From Cacajao melanocephalus (taxonomy: Eukaryota > Chordata > Mammalia > Primates > Pitheciidae): a stretch of 64,000 nt of DNA. The translations under genes were made by a program, and so were the position numbers. The stretch covers positions 1 to 64,000 of the forward strand of contig CAUYLG010047192.1 in the NCBI GenBank assembly GCA_963573385.1, read 5' to 3'. The notes under the pieces are model-generated. The model saw only the letters and a list, made by a program, of their open reading frames with translations, was not told where the DNA came from and did not search any database. Position 1 is the stretch's first letter. The number at the start of each line of letters is the position of its first letter. Shown here piece after piece: positions 1 to 27,364 of this stretch.

Positions 1-110
1 GGTGCTGGAGAGTTGGTGGGTCCGGGGCTATGGTGTGAATGTGAGTTGGCGGGTCAGGGGCGATGGGGTGATGGAGAGTTGGTGGGTCAGGGGCGATGGG
101 GTGATGGGAG
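1..110. repeat. imperfect 33-bp minisatellite
   Basis: About three and a half copies of a G-rich unit of roughly 33 bp (copies begin near 1, 32, 65 and 98), each containing a gagttggtgggtcaggggc-like core. It lies upstream of the LRRC23 start codon, in the 5' flank or a 5' intron. Confidence 0.7.
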
Positions 111-221
111 CGGTTCGTGTCAATGACGAGGAGCTGAAGGCTGGGGAAAGCTGAGGAGACCTTCTTTCTCAGGAGGAGTACTGAGCTTATCTGACTGCAG
201 AGCCTTCAGGAGGGAAGAAAG

Positions 222-7569
<7,348 letters not shown>

Positions 7570-8114
7570 CGGCAGTTCTAGCCTCTAAAGATAGTAAGGA
7601 AGCCTGCGGGGAGGCAGTGGGAGGAGGTCAAGAGCAGGGCAGGTAGGGGAAGAAGCAAGAGGGGAAGCTGCTGCAGAAGGAGGTAAGGAGGAAGGCATCA
7701 GACAAGCAGAACCCTTAAAGAGAGCAGGCTTAGGAGTCAAGGAGAGGAAAAGAGACCCGAAGGGCCCAGGACCAGCTGAGAAAGGGCTTAGGAAGCCAGA
7801 AGAGTAAGCAAAAAGAATTGGGGTGGCAGACAGAGGAGTTAGTTGGGGGGTTGGGCAGCCATACCTGACACAGTGAAGTCTGCTAGGAAAGAATTGGTGA
7901 GGGTGCATGGTAGGGGCTGCAGGGGAGGGTTGGTGGTGTATGTAGCTGGGCCTAGGAGAGAAGGCAGGAGAGGAAGATCCTGCACTAAAAATCTGAAGCT
8001 AAAAATAACAGGACACAGAGATGGGGGAAGAAAAGAGGGCAGAGTGAGGCAGAAAGAGACTGAAGAGATGAGGATGGCCGCCAGGCACTTCAGATAGGGC
8101 AGAGGCTTTATTTA

Positions 8115-8398
8115 CTTCTTCTTTTTTTTTTTTTTCTGAGACGGAGTCTGGCTCTGTTGCCCAGGCTGGAGTGCAGTGATCTGATCTTGGCCCACTGCAA
8201 CCTCCACGTCCCAGGTTCAAGTATTCTCCTGCCTCAGCCTCCTGAGTAGCTGGGACTAGCCTGGATAATTTTTGTATTTTTAGTAGAAACGGAGTTTCAC
8301 CATGTTAACCAGGATGGTCTTGATCTCCTGGCTAACATGGTGATCCACCTGCCTCTGCTTCCAAAGGTGCTGAGATTACAGGCCTGAGCCACCTCTAT
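8115..8398 (-). repeat. Alu, antisense, with an internal rearrangement
   Basis: An antisense Alu (T-run, gagacggagtctggctctg) in the probable LRRC23 3' UTR or downstream flank. Around 8299-8341 the usual Alu text is replaced by an inverted copy of its own neighbour (see findings). Confidence 0.85.
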
Positions 8399-8758
8399 TG
8401 CCCCTATTTACTTCTGTCTTCTACCTCCGGGAGATCAAAGATACTCACCTTCAGACCTGATCAGATTCCCAGGGAGGCCAGCACATTCATACCTGCTGCA
8501 GGCGGACAGAGGATGCCTCTTTTTGCCCCAAAGTTGGAAATTCATCACAGCCTGAGGCCCAGGATACCTCTCTGTACTAGTCTTCTGGGCAGAGTGGGGT
8601 GCCTAGGCCTGAGTACGGCCTGGAACCTAGGCCCAGGTTCGCCCTCGGGCAGGCGTGGGTGGGAGCCAAGCCCGCGTGGGCCGCGGGGTGCTGGTCATGG
8701 GGTGCTGGTAGGAGTAGCTGGAGAGACTTGTGGAGGCGGCTGGGGTGTTTGGATTTCC

Positions 8759-8764
8759 AATAAA
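8759..8764 (+). terminator. candidate LRRC23 poly(A) signal
   Basis: AATAAA followed within 20-45 nt by GT-rich sequence (taatgtgtctg, gggtttgtgag). It is the first canonical signal after the LRRC23 stop that I noticed on this strand. If used, it gives a 3' UTR of about 1.2 kb containing an antisense Alu and leaves only a few hundred bases before the ENO2 promoter. This is inference. Confidence 0.5.
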
Positions 8765-8929
8765 GGGGTACTGTGATGCTAATGTGTCTGACAGGGTTTG
8801 TGAGACACTGAGGCTGCCTTGGGCTTCACTCAAGGCAGTGTGGGCCTTTGTACCCGGGCTGCAGGGGTGCGGCTCTGCCTGTTACTTTCAAGTGGGTCGG
8901 GCCATGGGTATGAGCGCGTGTGTGCGCGG

Positions 8930-9202
8930 GGGTCAGGTCGTGGGTGCCCCCACCCTTCCCCCATCCTTCCCCTTCCCCCACTCCACCCGCATCGGTCCCC
9001 CACCCGCGCTCGTACGTGCGCCTCCACCGGCAGCTCCTGACTCATCGGGGGCTCCGGGTCACATGCGCCTGCCCGGCCCTATAGGCGCCTCCCCCGCCCG
9101 CCGCCCGGGAGCCGCAGCCGCCGCCACTGCCACTCCCGCTCTCTCCGCGCTGCCGTCTCCACCGCCACCGCCACCGCCACCGGCTGAGTCTGCAGTCCCG
9201 AG
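8930..9202 (+). promoter_or_regulatory. ENO2: ENO2 promoter and 5' noncoding exon
   Basis: A CpG-rich block. A consensus AP-1 site TGACTCA is at 9038-9044, an ACGTG core is at 9014-9018, and there are many GC boxes. A strong donor (cccgag|gtgaag) after 9202 ends the noncoding first exon, which splices to about 10329. The start site is probably within 9050-9120; no clear TATA box is seen. The region from the donor to about 9700 stays GC-rich. Confidence 0.7.
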
Positions 9203-10343
9203 GTGAAGCCCCCGCCGGGCCCGGAGCCCGTGCGGCCCCCTCCCCTCGTCGCGGCACCCCTGCCCCCTCTACCCGGTGCCGCTGCGCACCTCTCCGCATC
9301 TCTCGCCGCGTGCAGGCAGCTGCGCACCTGCTCTGCCGCCTGCGCCTGGGCGCCCTCCCTCCCGGGCCCTCGCGTTCTGGCCCTCTCCGCGCCTCTCTGT
9401 AACTGCGCCTCTCCCTCCTTGCCTGCCTCTCGCCCGGTGCTTGCCCTCACCTACGGTTCTGTCCATTTGTTTCTTAAGTTCGGAGTCTTCCCCAGCGGTA
9501 CATTTTTACCCTGGCGCGTCCCTTTTGGTTTGCATTTGCGAAATGTCTTCTCTCACCCTTCCTCAGCTCCTCCAGACTTTCCGTGGACTCCCCTCTCTAC
9601 TGCTTTTCCCCACGCCGCCCCTCTCCGTTTGCGCTTCCTCCCCTCAGCTGCACGGGGGAGGTATGGAAGAAGTGGGGATCTGTCGGGGTGCAGGGGACAG
9701 GCCAGTTAGCTGCCACTCCCCACCGGGTCTTATCCTCTTCGCTTCCTGCTGCAACCCCCAGGGACTGCAGGGCCTTCCCCGGGACCCTCTCTCCCCCACC
9801 CCCCCCATGCCTTTACTGTGTGCGCCTTTCTCGGGAAGAGGAGGGACACACGTTTGGGAGAGAGTGGCACCTTGGGGAGGGGGCAGAGTTCTGGCAGCTG
9901 GGGTAAGTTGGGGAGGGATGGGGCTCTCGAAGAGAGGCCCAGGCAACCCATCCTCTTCCTGGATCCCAGGAGAAATGCAAGCCTGGCAGCCATTCCGCTC
10001 TGAGGAGATCTGGGGGAACCCCACCGGCTGGCCAAGCAGCAAAGAGGCGCGGGAACCACTGTCGTGCCCCTCCCCTCCCCACTGCAGTTCTCCCAGCCCC
10101 CCACTGCAGTGACCTCCCCTTCCTCACTGCATTGACCTTCTCCTCTTCCCAGGGGGGAGGGGGAAATCCCTTCTACAGCTCTAGACTGCAGCCAGCGCCT
10201 GCCTACCCACCCCCCACTCACTGCAGTAACCTCTTTCCCATCCCTCCCAGCCTCCTGCCCCGCCCATTGATCTCAGGCTCCACCCCTCTAAGCCTCTTAT
10301 CTTTCTCCCTCCTTCCCTTCCACCCGAGGAGATCCCAGCCATC

Positions 10344-16997
<6,654 letters not shown>

Positions 16998-17875
16998 TTC
17001 TTCTGCTTGCCTGGAGATGCGGAACCTCTGTCTCATCCTCCTGGAACCTTGCTGTCCTGATCTGTGATAGTTCACCCTCTGAGATCCCCTGAGCCCCAGG
17101 GGGTCCAGAAGTTCCCTGATTGACCTGCTCCGGCTGCTTACCCGACCTCTTGCTGTCTCTGCTCGCCCTCCTTTCTGGGCCCTGCTCACTGGGGTTCTGC
17201 ACTTTCCACTTTCTCTCTTCCCTTTCTCTCTTCCCTCAAAAATGATAAATGTGAATGAGGATTCTAAAGGGGGTCCATGGCAGAATGCTCAGCGCCTGTG
17301 ATGGGAGCATCAGGGTTGCTGTGTCGAGGTGTTAGCGAGGGACCACGTGTCCCTTGTGCTTTGCTCTTGTCCCATGTGTTTTCCATGTTGCATATGAGCC
17401 ATGAACTGTGTGCAGTGCTGGGGTGGAGGGGAGTGCTGGGTGTGATCATGCCTGGCTGAGGCTTTAATGTATTTATTTATTGTATTTATTTTTCATTCAT
17501 CCCATTAATTAATCATTTCCCCATAACTCTATGGCCTAAAATTGGCCCGACTTGAGGGAACGATGTGTCTGTATTTCATGTGGCTGTAGATCCCAAGATG
17601 ACTCAGGTGGGAGGTCTTGCTAGAATGGGAAGGGTCATAGAAGGGGCCTGGATATCAGTTCCTTTGTGGGTACTCACCGAAGCCCGAGTTGGTCCAGAGC
17701 GGAGGCTGTGCCTGGGGGAGTTTTCCTCTAAACATCTCTCCCCAACCCTGGTTTCCCTGTTCTTCCTCCAGCTGCACCAGAGCAACCTCTCACTCCCCAT
17801 GCCACGTTCCACAGTTGCCACCACCTCTGTGGCATTGAAATGAACACCACCATTAAAGTCTGAATCAGTGCACTG
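16998..17875 (+). other. ENO2: ENO2 3' UTR
   Basis: A non-coding stretch of about 880 bp after the stop, with an AT-rich TATTTATT-containing segment at 17468-17515. It ends at the variant poly(A) signal ATTAAA (17852-17857), followed by GT-rich cactgttgtgtc. Confidence 0.8.
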
Positions 17876-20750
17876 TTGTGTCTAAGGAGTCTTACTCTAG
17901 TCCTTATGAGGGGAGAGAAGATGGAGCACCTGGAAGCTGGTAAAACTGGATAGCAGAGTTGGGGAGGACACAAAAAAGAGGAAGACAAACTGAACAAATA
18001 GGGCCAAGATGATGGTACTGCCTACCCTGTTCTGGCTAGATAGGGTACATGTGGCCCCTGCTTTCTTAGCAGTAGGCTTGGCTCCCAGGCCCAGGTGAAT
18101 TAAGGGGTTCAGGAGCCCCTAAAAGCATAAAATAGTATGTGTGCCTGTGTGTGTGTATGTATGTGTGCATTTTGGGGGAAAGGGGGTCTAAGGTGTTTTC
18201 ATATCCAAGGGGCCTGTGGACTGGACCAGCTCCTGTACTGGGCCTCTGCCAACAAAATCCTGGCTGCTTCTGGAATGGAACAGGACTTCATGGCCATCGA
18301 CCACTGCATTTCCATCCAATCTTCTTATCACCCCTCTCCCATTCTGTCCGCCCAAGGAAACCTTCCTCACCTCTACTGAGAGCCCCACACCCAGGATCCA
18401 GCTAGCCTCATGTCTCCCACTCTCCTTTCCTGTCCAGAGCCTTCCTTTCTCACCCAGAACCCATGGGAAAATGGGAGGGAAGAATGATTCTAGAGGTAGC
18501 ATAGAGAAGGACCTAAGGAAACGGAGTCCTCCAATAAACTGAAGATTCAGGAACAAAAGTGCTTCACAGACCCGTGGCTAGGTCAGACTAATAGTAGGGT
18601 TCCAGTATGTGGCTAGAGACATATTACTCCTTAGCTATAACTCGTTAACTCTTGTGAGGCCTCAGCGTTGAGATGCTCAGCCCAGGTACCAGCTACGGGA
18701 ACAAATCCCTTCCCAGTGGCCTGGATGCAAGGTTGCATCCCACAGGTAGGGTCTGCACATGGGAGATCTAGCCACTAGAGGGAGTGAGAGTTTTGCAGGA
18801 CGCCATACTGGTTGCAAAGCGGGAGGCATTTCAAGGCTGTCTCCTGTGGGCCTCCCACTCTGCTTCTGCTATGGTCTGGTCCTGGCTCCCTCTGCCATCC
18901 TGCGCAGCTCCAGGGCTAAAAGAGGATTCTAGTTCTGTATAGACAGGGCCCATTTCTTGCCCTCCTTCCTGGGTCCCTGACACCTCAGCCATTTTCAGTT
19001 CAAAGAGCTTCATGCCCCCTTTCCGTTTCTGTGCCTTTTCAGTGTGGGCATCTCATCTTTCCCTTTTCTTCTATCTCCTGGTGTCCCTTTCTGCCTCCCT
19101 TGGGGTTTCCTGTACTTTTCTCTGTGCCTCTCAGTTTTCTCTGGGGTCCATGATAACCCATCCTACCTTAGTAACTCCCAGACTGACCAGGACTATTCTA
19201 GTTTGAGGCTAGTTCTTAACCTCTGTCCTTACTTTCCTCCCTCCTCACCAGGTCGCCTTCTCTGACAGTCTGGGCCCCCACCCCCAAAGTACTGGGGTTG
19301 GATTGGGTTACAGCTAGCTCTGCCTGGGCCTCCCAGGCCCTTCTCTCCACTTTCCCTTTGTGCCGTTGCCTGGAGACCAGTGGGTTGTGGGGGGCTGAGC
19401 CAGAGAGAGAGCTGGGGTGAGGGATGGCAGGGGGTGTGCCTGTGTGATGTTCCCTGCAGCTGGACTTTGAGCCTGGCCGACAGGTAGGGGAGGAATGGGA
19501 GAGGGTAGACACTGGTTTCTTTTGCGACTCTCACCATGGCCTATCCCCGCATATCCCTAAATTTTTCTTTTAGTCTCCATCATAGCCCATTCCTCAGTGA
19601 TTAAAAAACAAGGGAGAAGAGCTCAGCCTGGAAGGGATTTGGAAAGGGCTTGGGCCAAGGCCCAGTGGGAGACTGAACTGAGTAGTGCAGAAAGAGGAAA
19701 TGAAATGGGGAGAGAATGTGAGGGGGAAGGGGGAGTCCTAGAACAAAGCCGGAGGTGGGGAGAAGGAACAGGAGCTATCCTAGAGCAAGAGGAAAGGAGT
19801 CGGGGCGCCCAGGGAGACCAAGAGCTGGCCTGGTCTCAGGGAGGCCCCAGGAGGGGCAGGGAAGGTGTGCATGGAGTGGTAAAGTGAGTGCCAACCAATT
19901 CAAGGCGCTTCAGAGCGATGACTCATTCCCAGGCCAAGGAAGTGTTCCCACTCCTGTGCCCAGTTCCCCAGTGCTCTGGAATCTGTTTAGAGCTTTTGAG
20001 TATTCCCAGAACTTGGTTGAATCTGGCCCAAGGAATTCTGAGACAAAACCTCCTGAGCTGCTCCAGAGCCAACCTCCTTCCTTCCCTGAAGGCAGGTGGG
20101 ATCTTGTCAGTTCAGGGCCCACCCTTAGCCTCCAGCAAGACTGGCCCCACAAGTACCTGACCCCCACCCCAAATCTGGAGCGCTACTGAGGGCTCCCAAT
20201 CCATACTCCAGCTCCAGCTCTTCCTGTTTGCCAGCCTGTCTCCCTCCCATTCTCTGGCCTTCCCAATTTCTGCGGCCAAAAATCACCCCATGTCCTTTGT
20301 CCTGGGAGATGTTGCTGCTTGGTGTAGGGCCAGGAGGGAGCCCAGGAGAAGGAACTGGTGGTGGACTGGCAGAGGTGCTGGCGGCAGACTGACTGCCAGA
20401 GGCTACCTGGAGAGCAGGAGAGGGAGAGGGAAGTGTTGGGAGGAGCCTGCAGCCTATAGTGGGGATTGTCTCCACCTTAGAACAAGTGGGATTGAGGAAC
20501 AAGGACACCTAGGGATTTGGGTCCATATTAAGCCCAATCCTCACCTGACTGCTTCCCTGTGACCCAGGGGATCTTCAGTGATGACTTTCAACAGATTGAG
20601 AAGGAAAACGGAGATGCCACTAGATGGAAGACCTGATGATGGTGTTTCACTCCTCCAAGCTGTATCCCTTACCTACCCATGGGCTTGTCAGCACTCCACC
20701 CCCATCTGTCATTTCCTTCAGCTGCCCTCCTTTCCCATCTCCATTTTCTT
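17876..20750. other. ENO2-ATN1 intergenic sequence
   Basis: No gene is recognised. It holds a (TG)n tract at about 18136-18168, copy A of a duplicated block (18307-18464) and otherwise unique sequence with no coding pattern. Confidence 0.6.
18307..18464 (+). repeat. 158-bp duplicated block, copy A
   Basis: 156 of 158 bases are identical to 21116-21273 in direct orientation, 2.8 kb away. The flanks are unrelated and no known repeat family is recognised. Confidence 0.9.
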
Positions 20751-20756
20751 TTGGCG

Positions 20757-21044
20757 TTGTTGTTTTGAGATGGAGTCTTGCTATGTCACCCAGGCTGGAG
20801 TGCAGTGACATGATCTCTGCTCACTGAAACCTCTGCCTCCCGGGTTCAAGGATTCTCCTGCCTCAGCCTCCCCAGTAGCTGGGATTACAGGCATGTGCCA
20901 CCATGCCCGGCTAATTTTGTATTTTTAGTAGAGACTAGGTTTCGCCATGTTGGTCAGGCTGGTCTCGAACTCCTGACAAGTGATCTGCCCACCTCAGCCT
21001 CCCAAAGTGCTGGGATTACAGGTGTCAGCCACCGCATCTGGCCC
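20757..21044 (-). repeat. Alu, antisense
   Basis: gttttgagatggagtcttgc through tcagccaccgcatctggcc. It ends about 70 bp before duplicated block copy B. Confidence 0.9.
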
Positions 21045-21115
21045 TATCTCCATTTTCTTTTCCAATCCACGATCTTTCGTCTTCCATACTGTCACCAAAG
21101 GCCTTGTTCAGCTTA

Positions 21116-21273
21116 CATTTCCATCCAACCTTCTTATCACCCCTCTCCCATTCTGTCCGCCCAAGGAAACCTTCCTCACCTCTACTGAGAGCCCCACACC
21201 CAGGATCCAGCTAGCCCCATGTCTCCCACTCTCCTTTCCTGTCCAGAGCCTTCCTTTCTCACCCAGAACCCAT
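21116..21273 (+). repeat. 158-bp duplicated block, copy B
   Basis: The partner of 18307-18464, with two substitutions. It lies about 500 bp upstream of the ATN1 CpG island. Confidence 0.9.
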
Positions 21274-21779
21274 TTCCCCTAGAATTGGTACCTGGGCCCC
21301 CGCCTTCATGCCTTTTTAAGGTTCCTCGAGTTTCTTCTCTCCTCACTGACATTTCCTCTGGACTTCTCTCCAGCTTTCTTTCAGGCTCCCACCCCCAATT
21401 CTTACATTTCTGTTTCTTTTCCCAACACGAATTGCCCCCAAACGCCTTTCTGTCTTCCAGAAACCCCATCTTCCATATATGTCTTCATCTTTGCAATTTT
21501 GCTCCCTCTGTATGACCCCAAACTTCCATCTCATTCTCTCTGGTAACAGGCCCCAAACCCATCTGGCTCCATCTCTGCCAGAAACCCCTTCACCCCAAGC
21601 TTCTCTCACTTCTTGCCAGGCACCCACAAAGCCCCCAGGCAGCTCCATCTTTCCAATCCAATCCCATTATCCCAATCTCTACCCCAGGATCCCCCAAACT
21701 CCTCCCACTTCACCTCTGCCACAGACCCGGCCGCCCCCAAACTTCAGCCTCCCCTCATCTGCCCTCTACACCCACAGCC

Positions 21780-22900
21780 CCTCCTACCTAGCCCTCTCCC
21801 GCGCCCGGCCCGCGGGCTCCCCACATTCCGCCGCGGCTCCCCCTCCCCGCGCCCCGGCCCCCTCGGCCTCCGCCTCGGCCAACTTGCGCGGCGCCTCCCC
21901 CTCTCCGGCTCCCCCCTCCCCCCTCCTCGCGGCTTGCCTCGCGCTCCCTCCCTCGCGTCTCCCTCCTGGCCCCTCTCTCCTCCGTTCCTCCGCGCTCCCT
22001 CCTTCTCCCTCTTCCTCCCTTCTCCCATCCCCCTCTCCCAGGCTCCCTCCCTTCGCCGTCCGCTTTCCTGTGCTAGTCGCCGGACGCGTCGCCCAGCCCG
22101 TCCGCAGCCCCGCGCCGGGCCGGGGCCTCGGGCCGGGCCATTTCGGAGGGACCGCGGCCTCGGGGAGGGGCCAGAGGGGGGCGAGGGAGCCGGCCGCCCG
22201 GGAAGGGGCGGGGGCCGCGGGCGAGGCAGCCGAGGGGCCAGGGATCGCGCGGGTGCGGGCTGCGCGAGGCGGGCGCGGGCGGCGGCGGGTCGGAGCCGAG
22301 CGGAGGGCCGGGCGGGGGCGGGCGGCGCGGCCCGGGGCATTCCGGGCGGCCGGGGGGAGGCGGCAGCCCGGGGAGGTGGGGAGCAGAGCGGGGATCCGGG
22401 TTTGCTCCGGGGGCCGGCGGGCGATTGGGGCCGGGCGAGGGAAAGTGGGGGATGGGGGCCGCCCTCCGGGGGTGTCGGGGCCGCCGCCGTCGTCGTCGCG
22501 GCTGCGACTGAAGCCAAGGAGAGGAGAGGGGGGCGGGGGAGCTGCCGCCGCCGCCCCCCGGAGGCGCCGGAGCCCGGAATCCCGCTCGCAGCCAGCCAGC
22601 CGTCCCGAGCTACCAGCAGGTAAGGTCTGCGGCCGCCTGGGCCCCGGGCCCGCGGGGTTCTGTCCCGCTCGGGCTCCGGCCTGCGGCTCCCCACCCCCAC
22701 CCCTCCCAGTTCCCCCTCCCGCCGCCGCCGCCTCCATTTGTTATTTTCCCAATCCCGTCCCCCCACTGCAGGCTCTGCCTGGCCTGAGGCTGGGGGCTCA
22801 GGGGGTGGGGCCCGCCGAGGAGGGACCGGGGCCAGGGCTTCGGGAGGATCGGTAAGGTGGGGAAGGCGGGAGGGTCTCTGGAGGAGGGCTGTGGGGCCAG
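21780..22900 (+). promoter_or_regulatory. ATN1: ATN1 CpG-island promoter and noncoding exons
   Basis: Extremely GC- and CpG-rich. A strong donor (agcag|gtaagg) after 22619 ends a noncoding first exon. A second segment, 22772-22851, has both an acceptor (ccccactgcag) and a donor (gatcg|gtaagg) and is a candidate alternative noncoding exon. Long open frames on both strands here reflect high GC, not protein coding. Confidence 0.8.
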
Positions 22901-24269
22901 AGGGTAGCCGGGACCTGCGGACCCGAAAGAGGAGGAACATCGAGGAGGGGGTTGGCGGAGGAAAACGGGGGATGCTGTGAGTGGGGTTTGGGGCGAAGGC
23001 AGAATGGATAGGAGAGATGGCAGCGAGGTGGGGCATGAAGGCTCCAGGAAAAAGCTCCAAAGGCCCGGAACACGGGTTCCGGAGCCCGGGGTTGGAGGTG
23101 TTAGAATAGACGGGAAGTGGGAAACGGGAAAGGGGTGTGGTAGCTGGAATGAGGGATTGTGGCTGATGAACCTGGGGAAACGGAGGCCTGGGCAAAGAGA
23201 GGTCCATCTTTGGGAAGAGCCGGAGGTTTTCCAGCTTGGAAGTGGGAAGGCCATGTCTTTGTGACTCAGTTTTCATTCCCCTACTCCAGGTCACCTCTGA
23301 CCCTGTTTTCCTGATCAGATATAGTTACTTCTTGGAGAGGGGCACTGGGGCCCAGTAGTGTGGGTTATCCCAAAACTAACGAGAAGGAAAACAGGAACAC
23401 AGAAGGGGGAGTTGGGAAGAAAGGGTTTCTGGGAGGATGGAAACTAGAGAATTGAGCAACCTTATAGGCACTCCAAGCAAGTTGCAACCTCCACCTTCAA
23501 ATTGCCTAGCATCTGCGGCCCCTGGAACTGTCATCTATATAGGGAGGCCTTAGTTACTGCTTTGAGCTCAAAGATCTCCCTTTGTGCTTGGGCTTATTTC
23601 GACTGGGACAGGTACCCTTAAGCTCCCCCCAAGGTGCTAGAGGAGGGTAGGAGTTGCTTTGGCAACTGGGAGTGGTGGCTGCCAGATGGACCCCTGGAAT
23701 GGTCTCTTGAAGGGCACCTTTTGCCACTGTGTTGCTATGGCAGTGATCCAGTGGGATGTCCAGTTTGTGGGTGGGTGGTTGGGGGGCCTTCAGAATGTCG
23801 ATGGGACAACAGCCTGTGGCTATGTCCTTGGGACTCTGGGCTGGGTTCTGTAAGATGTTTCTGGATCTGTTGGTGAATGGGAGTTTCCCCACGGTGTGCA
23901 GTCTTTCATGTTGCAGTCTGTTGGAACAGGTAGATATGTTTCTTGCAGATCACAGGTGTTTCTCAGAGTCTGTCCACCGAGGCATGGTGGGAGGATGAAA
24001 ATGCTCCTGTTCAAGTTACACCATCTTTTGGCAGTTGGTTCTGACCTCTACCTCCCTTACATTATTTTTTGTAGAGTTGTGTTTTTGCATCTTTGCACTT
24101 TTCTTTCATTTTCTAAAACTTGAAATCCTCTTTGAGCCTCCCTTCTTGAGTAACCTTTTTCCTCCTTCCCTCAACTAACCTTTGGCCTTGTAGAAATGGC
24201 TGACCTCTCAGCCCCATCCCAGGTGAGGGTGGCCCAGGGCAGAGCACTGTGAAACAGCCCATGCAGAGG

Positions 24270-24370
24270 GAATACTATAGAACAGGAGCCAGGAGAACTG
24301 GGTCTAGACCTGACTGTGCCTCTGTGACCTTGGGCAAGTCACTTCTCTTTGAATGTTGGGGCTTCACTGC
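24270..24370 (+). repeat. MIR fragment
   Basis: ctgtgaccttgggcaagtcac and nearby bases match the MIR core. Confidence 0.65.
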
Positions 24371-25309
24371 TAAGAGGAAGGGGTTATAGATGAGATGATC
24401 TCTGAGGCCCCTCTGAACGTCTTGGATTCTCAGAAGGCTTAGGCCAGTGCATTGTTATCTGATGGTCTGGGCTGCATTGTTATCTAGGAGTTAACTTTGG
24501 ACTGTTTTGTTAGTCTGGCAGGTCCAGAATGATGATAGGGGCTGGGCCAATGATCCTGAAATTTAGCCTGCGAGCCCTTCCCAGAGAGCTTGTGACTCCA
24601 CTGTATTCCTTCTGACATCCTTCCCATATTTCTCTCTTGATTTCTTTTCCTGTTCTTACTTAGGGGCTCTTTTTCTACTTCTCATTTTGCCCCCAACCCA
24701 GTCTAGTTTTAATCATTTTCTTTTTGAAGGTAATGAAGGTGAATGTGCCTAGTGTGTGGTCAGATACAGAGTAGGTGCTCTGTATTATTAGTTACGATGA
24801 TTGCCTGCTAGGAGTGTAGGCTGGTGCTAAAACGTGACCCAGCTCTAGAAACACACACCATCCAACCCTAACTCCTTCCCTCCTCTGCCACTCCTTATCC
24901 CAGGATTACTTGCTCTTTTATGACTCCTTTTCTCCTTCAAAGCTACTCATTGCTAGTTTTATCAGATTTCAGGTGATTAAAAAAGAAGGGCATACTATGA
25001 TTGCTGTGTTCCACAGGTACATTCCTGTGTTTCTCTGACCTTTTGGATTCCCTAGCCTAACTGACTTGGTGAACAGGTTCCGTGATGGGGAAGGGAGAGG
25101 GACACCCTTCTCTAGGAGGGCTGGCAAAGATATACCAGTCACAAATAGTCATCTTTGTTATGCTTTTTAAGATTGTCTTCCTCTTTTGCTATGGTGGGTG
25201 TTGTTCTTTTGAATTTTTTTTTTTTTTGGTTGATCGTATTTTAAAACCAGTCTGCACAACAACTAAAAAATGTGGGAAAATAGCTGTAGTTGAAGAAAAA
25301 AAAAAAAAA

Positions 25310-26253
<944 letters not shown>

Positions 26254-27124
26254 TCACTTGAAAGTTCAGAAGACATGCTCTGTCCCAGCAATTTTGTGAT
26301 TCTAAGTAAATTGTGAAGTTTCCTGGAAAGATTAGACTCACCCCTTACTGCCTGCATCAGTATGGTTTCCGTAGAGGTGAGAATTACTGTGTTCCTTGGG
26401 AAAAATATACTATATAATATGGACGTGCTGTTTACCTAGCAGGCCTCCAACTCAGAATAGAATAGATGGGTAAGCTTAGTCTGTTCCCACTGGAGCTAGC
26501 AGCACTTAATTCAGGAAGAAAGACCTACTGAAGTTAGTGGGTTTAAAGGTCATTCACAAGAAAAGCACACGCATATATACGTGACATCAGCGGAAAGGAA
26601 GGAAACAGTAAAAAAAAATACTATTTTTGCTCTCAAAAGATCTTAAAGTCAGTAATTTGGAGGGACTTGACAAATGTGCAAATGAAAACAGCTGGCTATA
26701 GGACTATGGATAAAGAGATACCTGCCTACCTCCTGATAGATATGGATGGATTGGCTGTGAGGAGCTGTGTAACCCTGTGTAAACCAAGTAGGAGGATAGA
26801 CTTCAGAATTGGTAAATCTGTATTGTGTGCTCATGGATATTTTGAGTCTTTAATTGTTCCTGTGAAAGCCCTGACTTTTCCTCTAGCCTTAGGGATCTCA
26901 AGTACTAGAGAATGGGTCCTTTATGAGGCTCTAAAAAATGAAGTTCTACAGTTTGGGGCTACCTAGGTTTAGTCTTGGGATTGGTAGGGCTGTATTCCTT
27001 TGTATTATAGAATGGGACATTCTTCTTCTACCTACTCTGATGTGAGAAAAGATTCTTTTCATATCCCTGTGACTGATCCAGGCCCTCTGAGAATTCTCTC
27101 TACCAACTTCTGAGGAGAATATAG

Positions 27125-27350
27125 CAAAGTGTAGAAGAAAGAGCATGGGCTTTGAAGTCACAGACATGGGTTTCATTCTCGTTGTCACTGGTTCCTCACT
27201 GTGTGAGGTTGCGCTAGTCACAATCACAATCTTTGAGCCTCAGTTCCCTCATTTATATAATGAGGGTAATAATCTTTACCTTTCAGGGTTGGTTGTAAAT
27301 ATTAAATGAAATCATGTATGTGAAGGGCTTGATATAAAGTACTCAATAAA
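27125..27350 (+). repeat. MIR, nearly full length
   Basis: gagcatgggctttgaagtcacag, cctcagttccctcattt and aagtactcaataaatt follow the MIR order. Confidence 0.7.
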
Positions 27351-27364
27351 TTAATACTTCCATG

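Noticed and set aside
9670..9690. Possible RE1/NRSE silencer near ctgtcggggtgcagg, of interest because ENO2 is neuronal
   Set aside because: The half-site spacing and several core bases do not fit the RE1 consensus; a matrix scan of 8400-10340 would be needed to claim one.
9203..10127. Long frames of up to 278 codons in both directions downstream of ENO2 exon 1
   Set aside because: GC-rich intron sequence with Ser/Pro-rich shadow translations; no splice or codon support.
21479..23294. Very long open frames on both strands (458 and 516 codons) over the ATN1 promoter
   Set aside because: They overlap each other in opposite directions in extremely GC-rich CpG-island DNA, are low-complexity Pro/Arg/Ala, and match no family.
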